From: Candidatus Omnitrophota bacterium
Lineage (GTDB): Bacteria > Omnitrophota > Gorgyraeia > Zapsychrales > Fredricksoniimonadaceae
Direction: 5' to 3'
Length of the DNA: 52,404 nucleotides
Assembly (NCBI GenBank): GCA_015232565.1
Contig: JADFZK010000018.1
Coordinates: forward strand, 1 to 52,404
This document shows positions 8,805-17,456 of this stretch, piece by piece. The notes under the pieces are model-generated. The model searched no databases. It saw nothing but the letters and a program-made list of their open reading frames with translations, and was not told the DNA's origin. The first letter of the stretch is position 1. The number at the start of each line of letters is the position of its first letter. A program made the position numbers and the translations under genes.

Positions 8805-11800
8805 ATGAATTTTACTGATATTTTCATCAAAAGACCGGTTCTGGCTACTGTGGTAAGCCTGATCATTGTGGTTTTGGGGGCACGTGCCGTTGGTTCCCTG
8901 GGGGTGCGGGAATATCCCTTAACCCAGAATGCCGTAGTAACTGTGACCACTGTTTATACCGGTGCTGATCCTGACCTGGTGGCCGGGTTTATTACCACGC
9001 CATTGGAAAGTTCGATCGCCCAGGCGAACGGGATCGATTATCTTACTTCTTTCAGCAATGCCAATGTAAGCATGATCAAGGCTAACCTGCGCTTGAATTA
9101 TGATGCCAACCGGGCTTTGACCGAGATCAACACCAAAGTTAACGCGGTGTTAAACCAGCTGCCCCGGGAAGCGCAACAACCGGCGATATCAGTGGCGATC
9201 GGAGAATCTTTTGATTCGATGTACATGGGTTTCTACAGCAAGGTTCTGCCGGCCAACAAGATCTCGGATTATCTGATACGCGTTGTTCAGCCTAGATTAC
9301 AAGCGGTAGAGGGTGTACAGGTGGCCGAGATCCTGGGCAACCGGCAGTTTGCCATGCGCATATGGATGGATCCCGGCAGAATGGCCGCGCACAAAGTTAC
9401 GGCGGCAGATATTAGTGCGGCGCTGGCGGCGAATAATTTTATCTCGGCGGTTGGACGGACCAAGGGGCAGATGATGACCGTGGACCTGGCCGCCGCTACC
9501 GGGATGCATTCGGTTAAGGAGTTCGAAGAGCTGGTGGTGCGTTCGGTGGGGGGCGCTATTGTTCGGGTTAAGGATGTGGCGAACGTAACCCTGGGGTCCG
9601 AAGATTATGATGTGTCGGTACTTTTTGATGGCGAGAGTGCGGTATTTGTTGGTATCAAGGTTGCGCCCACGGCCAATCTTTTAAGTGTTATTGCCAAGGT
9701 CCGGGAAGTATTCCCCGAGATCCAGTCTCAGTTGCCCCAGGGGCTTGAGGGGCGGGTGGTTTATGATTCCACTAATTATGTGAATAATTCGATCAGTGAA
9801 GTGGTAAAAACCCTGGTCGAGTCATTGTTAATCGTTACTTTGGTGATCTTCCTTTTCCTGGGCTCTTTTCGTTCAGTGCTTATTCCGGCCATCGCGATGC
9901 CTTTGTCTTTGATCGGCGGGTTCTTTATTATGTTGCTCCTGGGGTATACGATCAACCTGTTGACTTTGCTGGCTTTGGTGCTGGCGATCGGGCTGGTGGT
10001 GGATGACGCTATTATCGTAGTTGAGAACATACATCGGCATATTGAAAAAGGCATGCAACCGATGCCGGCGGCTTTACTGGGTGCGCGGGAATTGGCCGGG
10101 CCGATCATTGCCATGACGGTGGTTCTGGTGGCGGTTTATGTGCCGATCGGGTTTATGGGGGGCTTGACCGGAGCTCTTTTCTCCGAGTTCGCTTTTACGC
10201 TGGCCGGTGCGGTGGCGGTCTCGGCGGTGGTGGCACTTACCCTTTCGCCCATGATGTGTGCCAAATTCCTGAAGCCGTATGTTCATGACGGGCGGCATAC
10301 TTTGGTGGAGTTTATTGACCGGCAGTTTGAAAACCTGGAGCGTGGGTATGCCAAAGCTTTACACGGAGCTTTAAGTATCCTTCCGGTTATCGCGGTATTC
10401 GCGGTGATCATCCTGGGCAGTAATTACTTTCTGTTTGCTGCGGCAAAGAGCGAGCTGGCTCCAACCGAAGATCCTGGTTTTATCGGTTCGATGTTCTCCG
10501 CCGCTCCGACTGCGTCCCTGGAACAAACCAGCCTTTTTGCCCGGGAAGTCAGCAAGATCTTGAGTTCATATCCGGAAACTGAGCATGTTTTTCAGATCCA
10601 GGGGGAAGGCGGGCTTAATTCCGGTTTTGCGGGTGTGGTGCTTAAGCCCTGGGAAGGCCGTAAACGTTCATCCAAAGAAATCCAGGAAGATGTGCAGGTT
10701 AAACTGGGCGGTATTTCCGGTGTTGACGGGGTGGCGTTTTTGCCCCCGCCTTTGCCTGGCGGCGGTGAAGGCTTGCCGGTGCAGTTTGTTATTGGCACCA
10801 CCGATCCATCGGCCCGGCTGGATGAGATAGCCCAGTCTTTACTCGACAAAGCGCGAGCCAGCGGGATGTTCATTTACATCGACAAGGACCTGAAGATAGA
10901 TAAACCACAGGCCGAGATCACAATTGACCGTGACAAAGCGGCTCAAATGGGATTGTCGATGCAGGAGGTGGGTGGTACTTTGGGCGCTATGCTGGGTGGT
11001 GGTTATGTTAATTATTTCAGCCTTTCTGGACGTTCGTACAAAGTGATCCCGCAGGTCAAGCAAAGTGAACGGCTTAACGCTGATCAAATGTTGGATTATT
11101 ATTTTAATACCAAGAGCGGCGCAAGTGTGCCGCTGTCCACTTTGGCCAGTTTGGAAATGAAGGTGGTGCCCCGTTCGTTAAGTCATTTTCAGCAATTGAA
11201 CGCGGCGACAATATCCGGAGTGCCCATGCCGGGAGTTACGTTGGGACAGGCCTTGGGCAAATTGCAAGAGCTGGCCAAAACATCATTGCCGCAAGGTTAT
11301 AGTGTGGATTATGGCGGACAATCCCGCCAGTTCGTCAAAGAATCTTCGGCGTTGGTGGTAACGTTCTTTTTTGCGCTTTTGATCATATTCCTGGTCTTGG
11401 CCGCTTTGTTCGAGAGTTTTCGTGATCCCTTGATCGTTCTGGTCAGCGTGCCGATGTCGATCTGTGGGGCGATGATATTTATCAGTCTGGGCGTAGGCGG
11501 GGCGAGTTTAAATATTTATACCCAGGTGGGTTTGGTGACTTTGATCGGGCTGATCAGTAAACATGGTATTCTGATCGTGCAGTTTGCCAATGACCTGCAA
11601 AAAGAGGGCCAGACTAAAAGAGCGGCCATTGAGCAAGCCGCGGCAATTCGTTTGCGTCCCATTTTAATGACCACCGCGGCCATGGTTTTAGGGGTACTGC
11701 CTTTAGTGACCGCGGCCGGTGCCGGAGCGGCCGGCCGTTTTAATATGGGCCTGGTGATCATGAGCGGGATCTCGATCGGGACCCTGTTTACGCTTTTTGT

Positions 11801-11867
11801 GGTTCCGGCTATGTATCTATTGCTGGCCGCTGACCATCATGAGCAAAAAGCTGCCGTGGCAGCTTAA
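8805..11867 (+). CDS. RND family multidrug efflux permease (AcrB/MexB-like)
   Basis: A 1020-residue inner-membrane proton antiporter of the HAE1 group. The ATG at 8805 (after AAGGA) gives the canonical start NFTDIFIKRPVLATVVSL. An upstream frame from 8718 overlaps the adaptor gene and is not the start. The two-fold layout of TM segments and large periplasmic loops is complete. The proton-relay residues are visible: the Asp pair at 400-401 in LVVDDAIIVVENI (TM4) and Lys919 in LIGLISKHGILIVQF (TM10). The start VREYPLTQNAVVTVTTVYTGADPDLV is typical. It completes the tetR-channel-adaptor-permease operon. The substrate cannot be predicted. Confidence 0.95.
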   Translation: MNFTDIFIKRPVLATVVSLIIVVLGARAVGSLGVREYPLTQNAVVTVTTVYTGADPDLVAGFITTPLESSIAQANGIDYLTSFSNANVSMIKANLRLNYDANRALTEINTKVNAVLNQLPREAQQPAISVAIGESFDSMYMGFYSKVLPANKISDYLIRVVQPRLQAVEGVQVAEILGNRQFAMRIWMDPGRMAAHKVTAADISAALAANNFISAVGRTKGQMMTVDLAAATGMHSVKEFEELVVRSVGGAIVRVKDVANVTLGSEDYDVSVLFDGESAVFVGIKVAPTANLLSVIAKVREVFPEIQSQLPQGLEGRVVYDSTNYVNNSISEVVKTLVESLLIVTLVIFLFLGSFRSVLIPAIAMPLSLIGGFFIMLLLGYTINLLTLLALVLAIGLVVDDAIIVVENIHRHIEKGMQPMPAALLGARELAGPIIAMTVVLVAVYVPIGFMGGLTGALFSEFAFTLAGAVAVSAVVALTLSPMMCAKFLKPYVHDGRHTLVEFIDRQFENLERGYAKALHGALSILPVIAVFAVIILGSNYFLFAAAKSELAPTEDPGFIGSMFSAAPTASLEQTSLFAREVSKILSSYPETEHVFQIQGEGGLNSGFAGVVLKPWEGRKRSSKEIQEDVQVKLGGISGVDGVAFLPPPLPGGGEGLPVQFVIGTTDPSARLDEIAQSLLDKARASGMFIYIDKDLKIDKPQAEITIDRDKAAQMGLSMQEVGGTLGAMLGGGYVNYFSLSGRSYKVIPQVKQSERLNADQMLDYYFNTKSGASVPLSTLASLEMKVVPRSLSHFQQLNAATISGVPMPGVTLGQALGKLQELAKTSLPQGYSVDYGGQSRQFVKESSALVVTFFFALLIIFLVLAALFESFRDPLIVLVSVPMSICGAMIFISLGVGGASLNIYTQVGLVTLIGLISKHGILIVQFANDLQKEGQTKRAAIEQAAAIRLRPILMTTAAMVLGVLPLVTAAGAGAAGRFNMGLVIMSGISIGTLFTLFVVPAMYLLLAADHHEQKAAVAA

Positions 11868-11907
11868 TGCTGTTATTTGATAGATGGTTATGAAACTAAT
11901 ACTGCTC

Positions 11908-11936
11908 TTGACTGTCGATAAAGCTTGCGCTATATT
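11908..11936 (+). promoter_or_regulatory. Promoter of tRNA-Gly
   Basis: TTGACT (11908-11913) and TATATT (11931-11936) with a 17-bp spacer lie 22 bp before the mature tRNA-Gly end. This is a near-consensus sigma-70 promoter. Confidence 0.8.
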
Positions 11937-11958
11937 CGTCTGTCTTTCATAAGTTTAT

Positions 11959-12029
11959 GCGAGGGTAGTTCAATGGTAGAACGCTAGCCTTCCAAGCTGG
12001 TCACGCGGGTTCGATTCCCGTCCCTCGCT
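11959..12029 (+). tRNA. tRNA-Gly (anticodon UCC)
   Basis: A 71-nt cloverleaf. Acceptor GCGAGGG pairs with CCCTCGC (discriminator T). The D arm GTTCAATGGTAGAAC is followed by an anticodon stem CTAGC/GCTGG around loop CTTCCAA (anticodon TCC) and a T arm CGGGTTCGATTCCCG. The CCA end is not encoded. It is preceded by its own promoter and followed by strong hairpins. Confidence 0.95.
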
Positions 12030-12055
12030 GACTTGGCCGGGATTCCGGCCAAGTC
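12030..12055 (+). terminator. Hairpin after tRNA-Gly, possible terminator
   Basis: A perfect 11-bp stem GACTTGGCCGG/CCGGCCAAGTC with loop GATT begins right after the tRNA. There is no T-run behind it, so it may act in 3'-end formation or processing and not as a classical rho-independent terminator. Confidence 0.45.
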
Positions 12056-12106
12056 ACTCCAGAGCCTACGTGAGAGGCCTACGGCCTCTCCGAGGCTCTG
12101 GAGTGT
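12055..12106. repeat. Palindromic repeat unit (copy 1 of 2)
   Basis: A long hairpin: outer arms CACTCCAGAGCC and GGCTCTGGAGTG enclose an inner palindrome GAGAGGCC-TAC-GGCCTCTC. A second partial copy follows at 12142-12181. It resembles the other palindromic intergenic units of this window in layout, though not in sequence. Confidence 0.8.
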
Positions 12107-12141
12107 CATTTGTTCCGTACATAATGATTACACTCGGCAAT

Positions 12142-12181
12142 GCGAGAGGGGCCTACAGCCCCTCCGAGGCTCTGGAGTGTC
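12142..12181. repeat. Palindromic repeat unit (copy 2, left outer arm missing)
   Basis: The inner palindrome GAGAGGGGCCTACAGCCCCT and the right arm GAGGCTCTGGAGTGTC match copy 1, but the left outer arm is absent. Copy 1 (GGCC/GGCC) and copy 2 (GGGGCC/GGCCCC-like) differ in compensated stem positions, which suggests that the fold is maintained. An ATG at 12140 at its edge opens an in-frame extension of the next gene, but that extension is repeat sequence. Confidence 0.7.
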
Positions 12182-12214
12182 TATTTTCCATATCATTCAC
12201 TAGGAATTATTTCC

Positions 12215-14047
12215 TTGGTCTTGCTCAAACGACTTTTCAAATCCGACTGGTTTATTGCCGCATTTATCCTGGCTGTTTTTTTAGTTACAAATCGTTACAT
12301 CTATGGCTGGGACGACCAGCATCTTGAGATCACCCTCCTTAAACATCTTATTGATCCCCAGCTCTTTCAAGGCGACTATTATGTCGAAAGCTTAAAAGCC
12401 AATTTTACTTCTTTTCTTTTTCCTATCCTGGCCAGGATTCTTAAAGTCGAATGGATCCCGGGCGCGTATCTGTTCCTTTATATTTGTGCCCGCTATTTCT
12501 TTTTCTTTTTCTTATTTCGTCTATGGGAGGCTATTACCAAAAGTCGCTGGATCGCGGCGGTCTGCACTCTGGGGATCTTTTTAATAGTCCGGCCAGAGGA
12601 ATTTCTTTACCGTACATTCTCGCATCAGGAATTCTCCTACATCTTTGTTTTTAGTGGCTTGTGGTTGTTTTACAGATCCAGGCTTTTGTGGGCGGCCCTG
12701 GTATTTGGCCTGGGGGCGAATATCCATGCGCTTTATTGTTTGTTCCCGATGATGTATCTGGGTGCGTACATACTTTTCTTTCATTCAGAACGGAGATGGC
12801 CGCTTTTGGCTAAATGTTCGCTCGTCTTTCTGGCCGCGGCTTTACCGTTTTTGGTTTGGACTGTTGCTCGGGCGTTGACCATTCGCGCGGGGCATCCGCC
12901 TGGATACTATGATAACTGGATGGAGTTGTATCTTTTATCCTGTCCGCAGAATTTTCTTTTTGGCACCAGATCATTGGCGGAAGCTACTGCGAATCTGGGC
13001 ACTTTCTTTGCTGATACCCGCAATTATTTCTTCGTGGGTGTTTTGTACCTGTTTAACTGGCGGTTCAATGAGGCGTTTTGTAAGGATCTCAAGGTTCAGG
13101 CAATCGCGTTAACTACTTTGATCCTGGTAGTGATTAATTTTGTGTTCTCGTATATTTGGCCGAGCCATTTTGTCCTGGATTTAAATTTACTCCGGAATCA
13201 ACAATATCTTTTGCTTTTTGTGGGCGGTTATTCTTTGGCATTCGCTTGCCGTGAGGGTCTGATTGGTGTCTGGCAGGCGGTTTTCTTTGGAGCTTTTATA
13301 TTCTTTCTTGGCGGTAAGGAGCTTCCGGACACTGCGATCATTCTTGTTTTTGCCGCGGCGCTGGAGATCTGGCGGCGTAATACAACTTTCCGGTTCTGGC
13401 TGGTAGCATTTATTTTACTTGCCGTGGGCTTTTTTTATGCCGCCGGGACTTTGGGCTATCCGCCAACCCGGTTCAGTAAGTTGGGGTGGACGGCCGGTTT
13501 TATTCTGGTCGGCAGTATTGTGGCTTTTTATGTGAAGTCGGAAGATTTAAAAATTGTTTTTCGTAAAGGGGTGATCTTTTCCGCGTTGTTGGCCGCTTTT
13601 ATTGGCTATTGTTGGTTGCATTACAACTTTGTTCAAGCTACTACCAAAGGCGGCGGCTTCTGGCAGTTACAACGCAATTGGGAAGATATGCAATATTTTG
13701 TGCGTGATCATACCCCCAAGAACGCCATGATCCTGGCGCCTAATGATATGGAAATGGGTGGATTCCGGATCCATTCAAATCGCCGGGTGGTGGTGTGTTA
13801 CCGGGATTGCGGTATAGTGGGTTTTGATTATGGCGCTACCAAAGAATGGCAAAAGCGCATGGCTGATATTGAGGCATTTAAAGTGTACATTAAAGAACCT
13901 TTCGCCCAGGCTTTAATAAATGGTATTACAAAATACGGTGCGGATTATATTGTGTTTATGAAATACGCCGCGCCTCCGGAAAATGCGATACTGAGAAAGA
14001 TGTACGAGAATGAGGCCTTTTCCCTTTATCAGGTAATGAGGAAATGA
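12215..14047 (+). CDS. Large polytopic membrane protein, GT-C-like or DUF6798-like
   Basis: I place the start at TTG 12215, nine bases after an AGGA site, which gives MVLLKRLFKSDWF (610 aa). An ATG at 12140 in the same frame would add 25 residues encoded by a palindromic repeat and is unlikely. About 12-13 hydrophobic segments fill residues 10-480. An early loop has YGWDDQHLEITLLKHL, and a C-terminal soluble domain follows (about 480-610). The acidic first loop and overall topology recall GT-C glycosyltransferases or the DUF6798 membrane family, but no catalytic motif is certain. The downstream neighbours gpsA and a PMT-like protein suggest envelope work. Function is not assigned. Confidence 0.65.
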   Translation: MVLLKRLFKSDWFIAAFILAVFLVTNRYIYGWDDQHLEITLLKHLIDPQLFQGDYYVESLKANFTSFLFPILARILKVEWIPGAYLFLYICARYFFFFFLFRLWEAITKSRWIAAVCTLGIFLIVRPEEFLYRTFSHQEFSYIFVFSGLWLFYRSRLLWAALVFGLGANIHALYCLFPMMYLGAYILFFHSERRWPLLAKCSLVFLAAALPFLVWTVARALTIRAGHPPGYYDNWMELYLLSCPQNFLFGTRSLAEATANLGTFFADTRNYFFVGVLYLFNWRFNEAFCKDLKVQAIALTTLILVVINFVFSYIWPSHFVLDLNLLRNQQYLLLFVGGYSLAFACREGLIGVWQAVFFGAFIFFLGGKELPDTAIILVFAAALEIWRRNTTFRFWLVAFILLAVGFFYAAGTLGYPPTRFSKLGWTAGFILVGSIVAFYVKSEDLKIVFRKGVIFSALLAAFIGYCWLHYNFVQATTKGGGFWQLQRNWEDMQYFVRDHTPKNAMILAPNDMEMGGFRIHSNRRVVVCYRDCGIVGFDYGATKEWQKRMADIEAFKVYIKEPFAQALINGITKYGADYIVFMKYAAPPENAILRKMYENEAFSLYQVMRK

Positions 14048-14049
14048 TT

Positions 14050-15054
14050 ATGACACTTAAGAAATATTCCATAGGTGTGATCGGCGACGGTGCCTGGGGC
14101 ACTACCTTGGCGATACTTTTGGCCGAAAAAGGGTATCCGGTAACTGTGTGGGGCGCTTTTCCGGACTATCTGCATCAGGTCTCGGAAACCCGGGAGAATG
14201 TAAAATTTCTGCCTGGGATCAAGATCCCGCAAACGATCTGTTTTTCTTCCGAGCTGGAACATGTGCTGGCCGCAGTTGATATTGTGGTCCTGGCAGTGCC
14301 ATCGCAATTTCTATCAGGGGTACTGCGGGGTATTAAGAAATGTCAGTTTAAAGGCAAGCCTTTCGTCAGTGTGGTAAAAGGTATTGACCCCGAAACTTTA
14401 ATGACCATGTCGCAGGTTATTAAACATGAGCTGGGGAATATTCCGGTCGCCGTTTTATCCGGGCCGACCATCGCTATTGAAGTGGCCAAGAAGATACCGA
14501 CCACCGCGGTGGTGGCATGTAAGGATCCGGTCCTGGCGCGGGAACTTCAGCAGATCTTCAGTTGTAGTCATTTTCGGATCTATACCAATGATGATGTAAG
14601 AGGTGTGGAGTTGTGTGGCAGTGTCAAGAATGTGATCGCTTTGGCTTGCGGCATTTGTGACGGCCTGGGCTTCGGGACTAATACCAAGGCCGCCATATTG
14701 ACGCGTGGATTAGTGGAGATGACCCGGCTGGGTAAAGTTTTGCGCGCCCGACCGGAAACTTTCGTGGGTCTTACCGGGCTGGGTGATCTGGCCACTACTT
14801 GTTTCAGCCCTAGTAGCCGGAACCGGACGGTGGGGTATGAACTGGGCAAGGGGCGTTCGATCAAGGATATCCTGGCTTCCATGGATTCGGTGGCCGAGGG
14901 GGTACATACTGCCCGCGCGGTACATAATTTAGCCCGGAAACTGGCTATCGATATGCCTATTACCGAGGGTGTGTATAAGATCATTTTTAAAGGTAAGTCG
15001 GCGCGTAAGGTGGTAAGTGACCTGATGGGCCGGACCTTGAAAAAGGAACTGTGA
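14050..15054 (+). CDS. gpsA: Glycerol-3-phosphate dehydrogenase [NAD(P)+]
   Basis: A 334-residue cytoplasmic enzyme that reduces dihydroxyacetone phosphate to sn-glycerol 3-phosphate, the backbone precursor of phospholipids. The N-terminal Rossmann motif GDGAWGTTLA, the SVVKGID segment, GPTIAIEVAKKIPT and the catalytic-type lysine segment GSVKNVIALACGI are all present, followed by TGLGDLATTC. The ATG at 14050 has an AGGA site seven bases upstream. The ATG at 14044 is too close to it. It begins 2 nt after the upstream stop and its end overlaps the next gene by 4 nt. Confidence 0.96.
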   Translation: MTLKKYSIGVIGDGAWGTTLAILLAEKGYPVTVWGAFPDYLHQVSETRENVKFLPGIKIPQTICFSSELEHVLAAVDIVVLAVPSQFLSGVLRGIKKCQFKGKPFVSVVKGIDPETLMTMSQVIKHELGNIPVAVLSGPTIAIEVAKKIPTTAVVACKDPVLARELQQIFSCSHFRIYTNDDVRGVELCGSVKNVIALACGICDGLGFGTNTKAAILTRGLVEMTRLGKVLRARPETFVGLTGLGDLATTCFSPSSRNRTVGYELGKGRSIKDILASMDSVAEGVHTARAVHNLARKLAIDMPITEGVYKIIFKGKSARKVVSDLMGRTLKKEL

Positions 15055-16724
15055 CCTGTTTCGGGCGGGATAATTCCGTAGTGAGATTTGCGGGGTCTCG
15101 GTGGTTGGGCTCCGAGTGGTTATTAGTGGTTGTTGGAATATTGTTACGCCTTAAGCACCTACTTGAGAATCGCCCGCTCTGGCTGGATGAGGCTTATGTT
15201 GCGGTAAGTTTGATCGGCCGCAGTTATTCCGAGATACTCTCCAATTACGAGATATTCCCTGAATTTGCCCGCGCTCCGTCCGTCTTTCTCGTTATCGAAA
15301 AGCTCATGGTCGGTTTGTTCGGGAATTCGGAGATTTCTTTAAGGCTTTTTCCTTTTCTCTGCAGTATCACGGCGTTGATCTTATTTACGGTTGTTTTCCG
15401 GAAGATCCTTTCCCGCCCGGCCTTTTTGATCGCCCTGGCGTTCTTTGCCCTGGCGGAACCCCTGGTATATTATTCCGCCGAACTTAAACAATATTCGGGC
15501 GACCTGGTTTGTGCGATTGTTCTTTTTGCTTTGGCCCGTAATTATTTGCAGAACGGGTTGCGGATAAAAGACGGAGTCATTCTGGCATTAGCGGGTGCGG
15601 GTATTTTATGGTTGTCGAATGCCATGGTTTTTGTCCTGGCGGGTATCGGGTGTGTTGGTTGGCTTGGTAAGCCCTGGCAGAAGGGAAGGACAGCCAGTCT
15701 GCTTTGTATTTCGGCCGGCATTATTTGGCTGATCAGTTTTGCGGGCCTCTATTTCTCTTCTTTACGGTTCATGGTTGGTAAAGTTTCAATTACTAATACC
15801 TGGAAAAGCGGTCTTTGTTCATATCCGGTGTTTTCCACAGAATCATTGCGCTGGCTTTGGGAGGTGACGGCCCTTAGTTTCTCGGATCCGGCGGGTCTGA
15901 AATGGTGGGGGTTGCTGTTACCCTGTTTTATTCTGGGGGCAATAATCCTGTGGCGTAAAGAGCGAGAGGCCTTATTGTTGTTAGTGTTACCCTTATTGTT
16001 TGTTTTGTTAGCGGCGTTGCTTGGGAAATATCCTTTCTATAAGCGGGTTATTTTGTTTCTTACCCCGGTTTATTATGTTTTGATATCGACGGGAATTGTC
16101 AGCATAACCGGCTGGTTCCCAAAATACCTAAAGAAATGGGTGTTGTTATTCCTGGTAGTTCTGGTGTTCTTTCAACCGGTGGCGGATGCAGCCAATAATT
16201 ATTTTCATTCGCGTTCGAAGACCGACAATCGCGGTATCATGGACTTTGTGGCCGAATATTATAAGCCCGGAGATTTTATTTACTTAAGTACTTCTGCGCA
16301 ACCGCCATTCTGGTACTATGCCCAGCGCTCCGGCCTTACCAGAAAGTTTGCCCAGCCGGTTATCGGCAGTGTGGAGGGGAGATTGATCAGCGGCTTTAAA
16401 CTGGCTACTTTCGCGCTGGATCCGCAAGAGATGAATGGCCGGCAATTTCTTTTGTATAAGTACGACTATAACATTTTTAACTCCGAGGGCATGTTTCGGG
16501 CAAATTTTAGTGCAGATCGGAAGAACGGCGGAATTGGGATCGTGCCGCTGGACCAGGCTTTTCGGTACCCGGTTACTCGCCGGACCTGGCTGATTCTTTC
16601 CGCCCCGGGCCCGGAAGAAGCGGGTTCCAACTCTTTTATACTCGGTTCTTTTGATAAAACGTCCACCCGGTTGTTGACGTACGAAGGCTTGAATGCCGGT
16701 GCCTATTTATTCGACATAAAATGA
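15051..16724 (+). CDS. PMT/ArnT-like GT-C family glycosyltransferase
   Basis: A 557-residue polytopic membrane protein starting at GTG 15051 after AAGGA and overlapping the gpsA stop. The first periplasmic loop carries RPLWLDEAYVAVSLIGRSY, the acidic signature of the dolichyl-phosphate-mannose/ArnT family, and YSAELKQYSGD follows as in this family. About ten membrane segments reach residue 380, then a soluble C-terminal domain. It probably transfers a lipid-linked sugar to a periplasmic acceptor. Neither donor nor acceptor can be named. Confidence 0.8.
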   Translation: MTCFGRDNSVVRFAGSRWLGSEWLLVVVGILLRLKHLLENRPLWLDEAYVAVSLIGRSYSEILSNYEIFPEFARAPSVFLVIEKLMVGLFGNSEISLRLFPFLCSITALILFTVVFRKILSRPAFLIALAFFALAEPLVYYSAELKQYSGDLVCAIVLFALARNYLQNGLRIKDGVILALAGAGILWLSNAMVFVLAGIGCVGWLGKPWQKGRTASLLCISAGIIWLISFAGLYFSSLRFMVGKVSITNTWKSGLCSYPVFSTESLRWLWEVTALSFSDPAGLKWWGLLLPCFILGAIILWRKEREALLLLVLPLLFVLLAALLGKYPFYKRVILFLTPVYYVLISTGIVSITGWFPKYLKKWVLLFLVVLVFFQPVADAANNYFHSRSKTDNRGIMDFVAEYYKPGDFIYLSTSAQPPFWYYAQRSGLTRKFAQPVIGSVEGRLISGFKLATFALDPQEMNGRQFLLYKYDYNIFNSEGMFRANFSADRKNGGIGIVPLDQAFRYPVTRRTWLILSAPGPEEAGSNSFILGSFDKTSTRLLTYEGLNAGAYLFDIK

Positions 16725-16795
16725 TGAGGTTTTACGTAGTCTCGGCGATTTGTTTGCGGTTTTGAATTTAATTTCCCAAAATTTATTTTCTTTTG

Positions 16796-16801
16796 TATAA
16801 T
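16796..16801 (+). promoter_or_regulatory. -10 element of the tRNA-Pro promoter
   Basis: A consensus TATAAT preceded by TTTTG lies 21 bp before tRNA-Pro. No good -35 is found at 16-18 bp. Confidence 0.5.
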
Positions 16802-16822
16802 ATGCGCCATTCTGAAATTTAT

Positions 16823-16897
16823 CGGGACGTAGCGCAGCTGGATTAGCGCACTTGAATGGGGTTCAAGAGGTCGTGGGTTCGAATCTCACCGTCCCGA
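16823..16897 (+). tRNA. tRNA-Pro (anticodon GGG)
   Basis: A 75-nt cloverleaf with acceptor CGGGACG/CGTCCCG and discriminator A. The D arm contains GCGCAGCTGGATTAGCGC. The anticodon stem CTTGA/TCAAG surrounds loop ATGGGGT (anticodon GGG), and the T arm is GTGGGTTCGAATCTCAC. The CCA end is not encoded. Confidence 0.96.
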
Positions 16898-16920
16898 TTC
16901 TTAAAGGATTCTTTAAGAAT
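16897..16920 (+). terminator. Hairpin following tRNA-Pro
   Basis: A 10-bp inverted repeat ATTCTTAAAG/CTTTAAGAAT lies directly behind the tRNA and overlaps its discriminator base. No T-run follows, so it may mark 3'-end formation or processing. Confidence 0.4.
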
Positions 16921-16926
16921 CGTCCA

Positions 16927-16963
16927 TAGACCACCAGAGGCCTTTTTAAGGCCTCGGGGTCTA
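16927..16963. repeat. Palindromic hairpin in the tRNA-Pro to pilZ spacer
   Basis: Outer arms TAGACC/GGTCTA enclose a 7-bp stem GAGGCCT/AGGCCTC with loop TTTTA. The two-tier design matches the unit behind tRNA-Gly. Confidence 0.6.
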
Positions 16964-17068
16964 GGGACCTTATACCAAAGTCTGAATATAAATCAAGAGA
17001 GAGCTGGTTGAGCTCGCATAAGGCCATAGGGGCTTAAGGGACCTTATACAAAGCCTGAATAAACTCCA
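16964..17068 (+). repeat. Pair of direct repeats in the leader of the pilZ-hom operon
   Basis: The block GGGACCTTATAC, followed by CAAAG and CTGAATA with small changes, occurs at about 16965-16991 and again at about 17038-17064. A small hairpin region (AGAGCTGGTTGAGCTC) lies between. The remaining spacer to the PilZ start holds no recognisable riboswitch and no obvious leader peptide rich in Thr or Ile codons. Confidence 0.55.
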
Positions 17069-17087
17069 CCTAATCAGCGAGGCTGTC

Positions 17088-17456
17088 ATGATCCACGAAG
17101 CGGAAGGTAAGGAACGTCGGCAGTTCATTCGCATAGAAAAACATTTCATTCTGCGTTTTTATTTAAAAGTAAATCCAGCTCTCGAGTTTGAGATCTCGCA
17201 GATCGAGAATATTTCCAAAGGCGGGCTTTGTTTTACGTCGACTTTAAGCTTCAAGAAGGATGATCTCGTGGTGGTTGAATTGCGCACCCCGTATTTAACT
17301 AACGTGGTTAACTTTGAAGGTACTATAGTTGCGATACAGGAAAAAGTAAAAGGCATGATATATTCCAATCATTTGCAATTCCAGAATATCGATCCCGCCG
17401 CTGCCACTATCCTGGAAAAGATCGAGAAATTCAGCGCTGATAAAGAGGTAAAATGA
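17088..17456 (+). CDS. PilZ domain protein (c-di-GMP receptor)
   Basis: A 122-residue single-domain protein. The RRQFIR motif (a form of RxxxR) near residue 10 and the NISKGGL motif (a form of D/NxSxxG) near residue 45 are the two c-di-GMP-binding signatures of PilZ. The domain fills almost the whole protein. Its stop overlaps the hom start (ATGA), so it is translationally coupled to homoserine dehydrogenase and is the first gene of the amino-acid operon. Whether it regulates that operon or works elsewhere (motility, envelope) cannot be read from sequence. Confidence 0.85.
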   Translation: MIHEAEGKERRQFIRIEKHFILRFYLKVNPALEFEISQIENISKGGLCFTSTLSFKKDDLVVVELRTPYLTNVVNFEGTIVAIQEKVKGMIYSNHLQFQNIDPAAATILEKIEKFSADKEVK

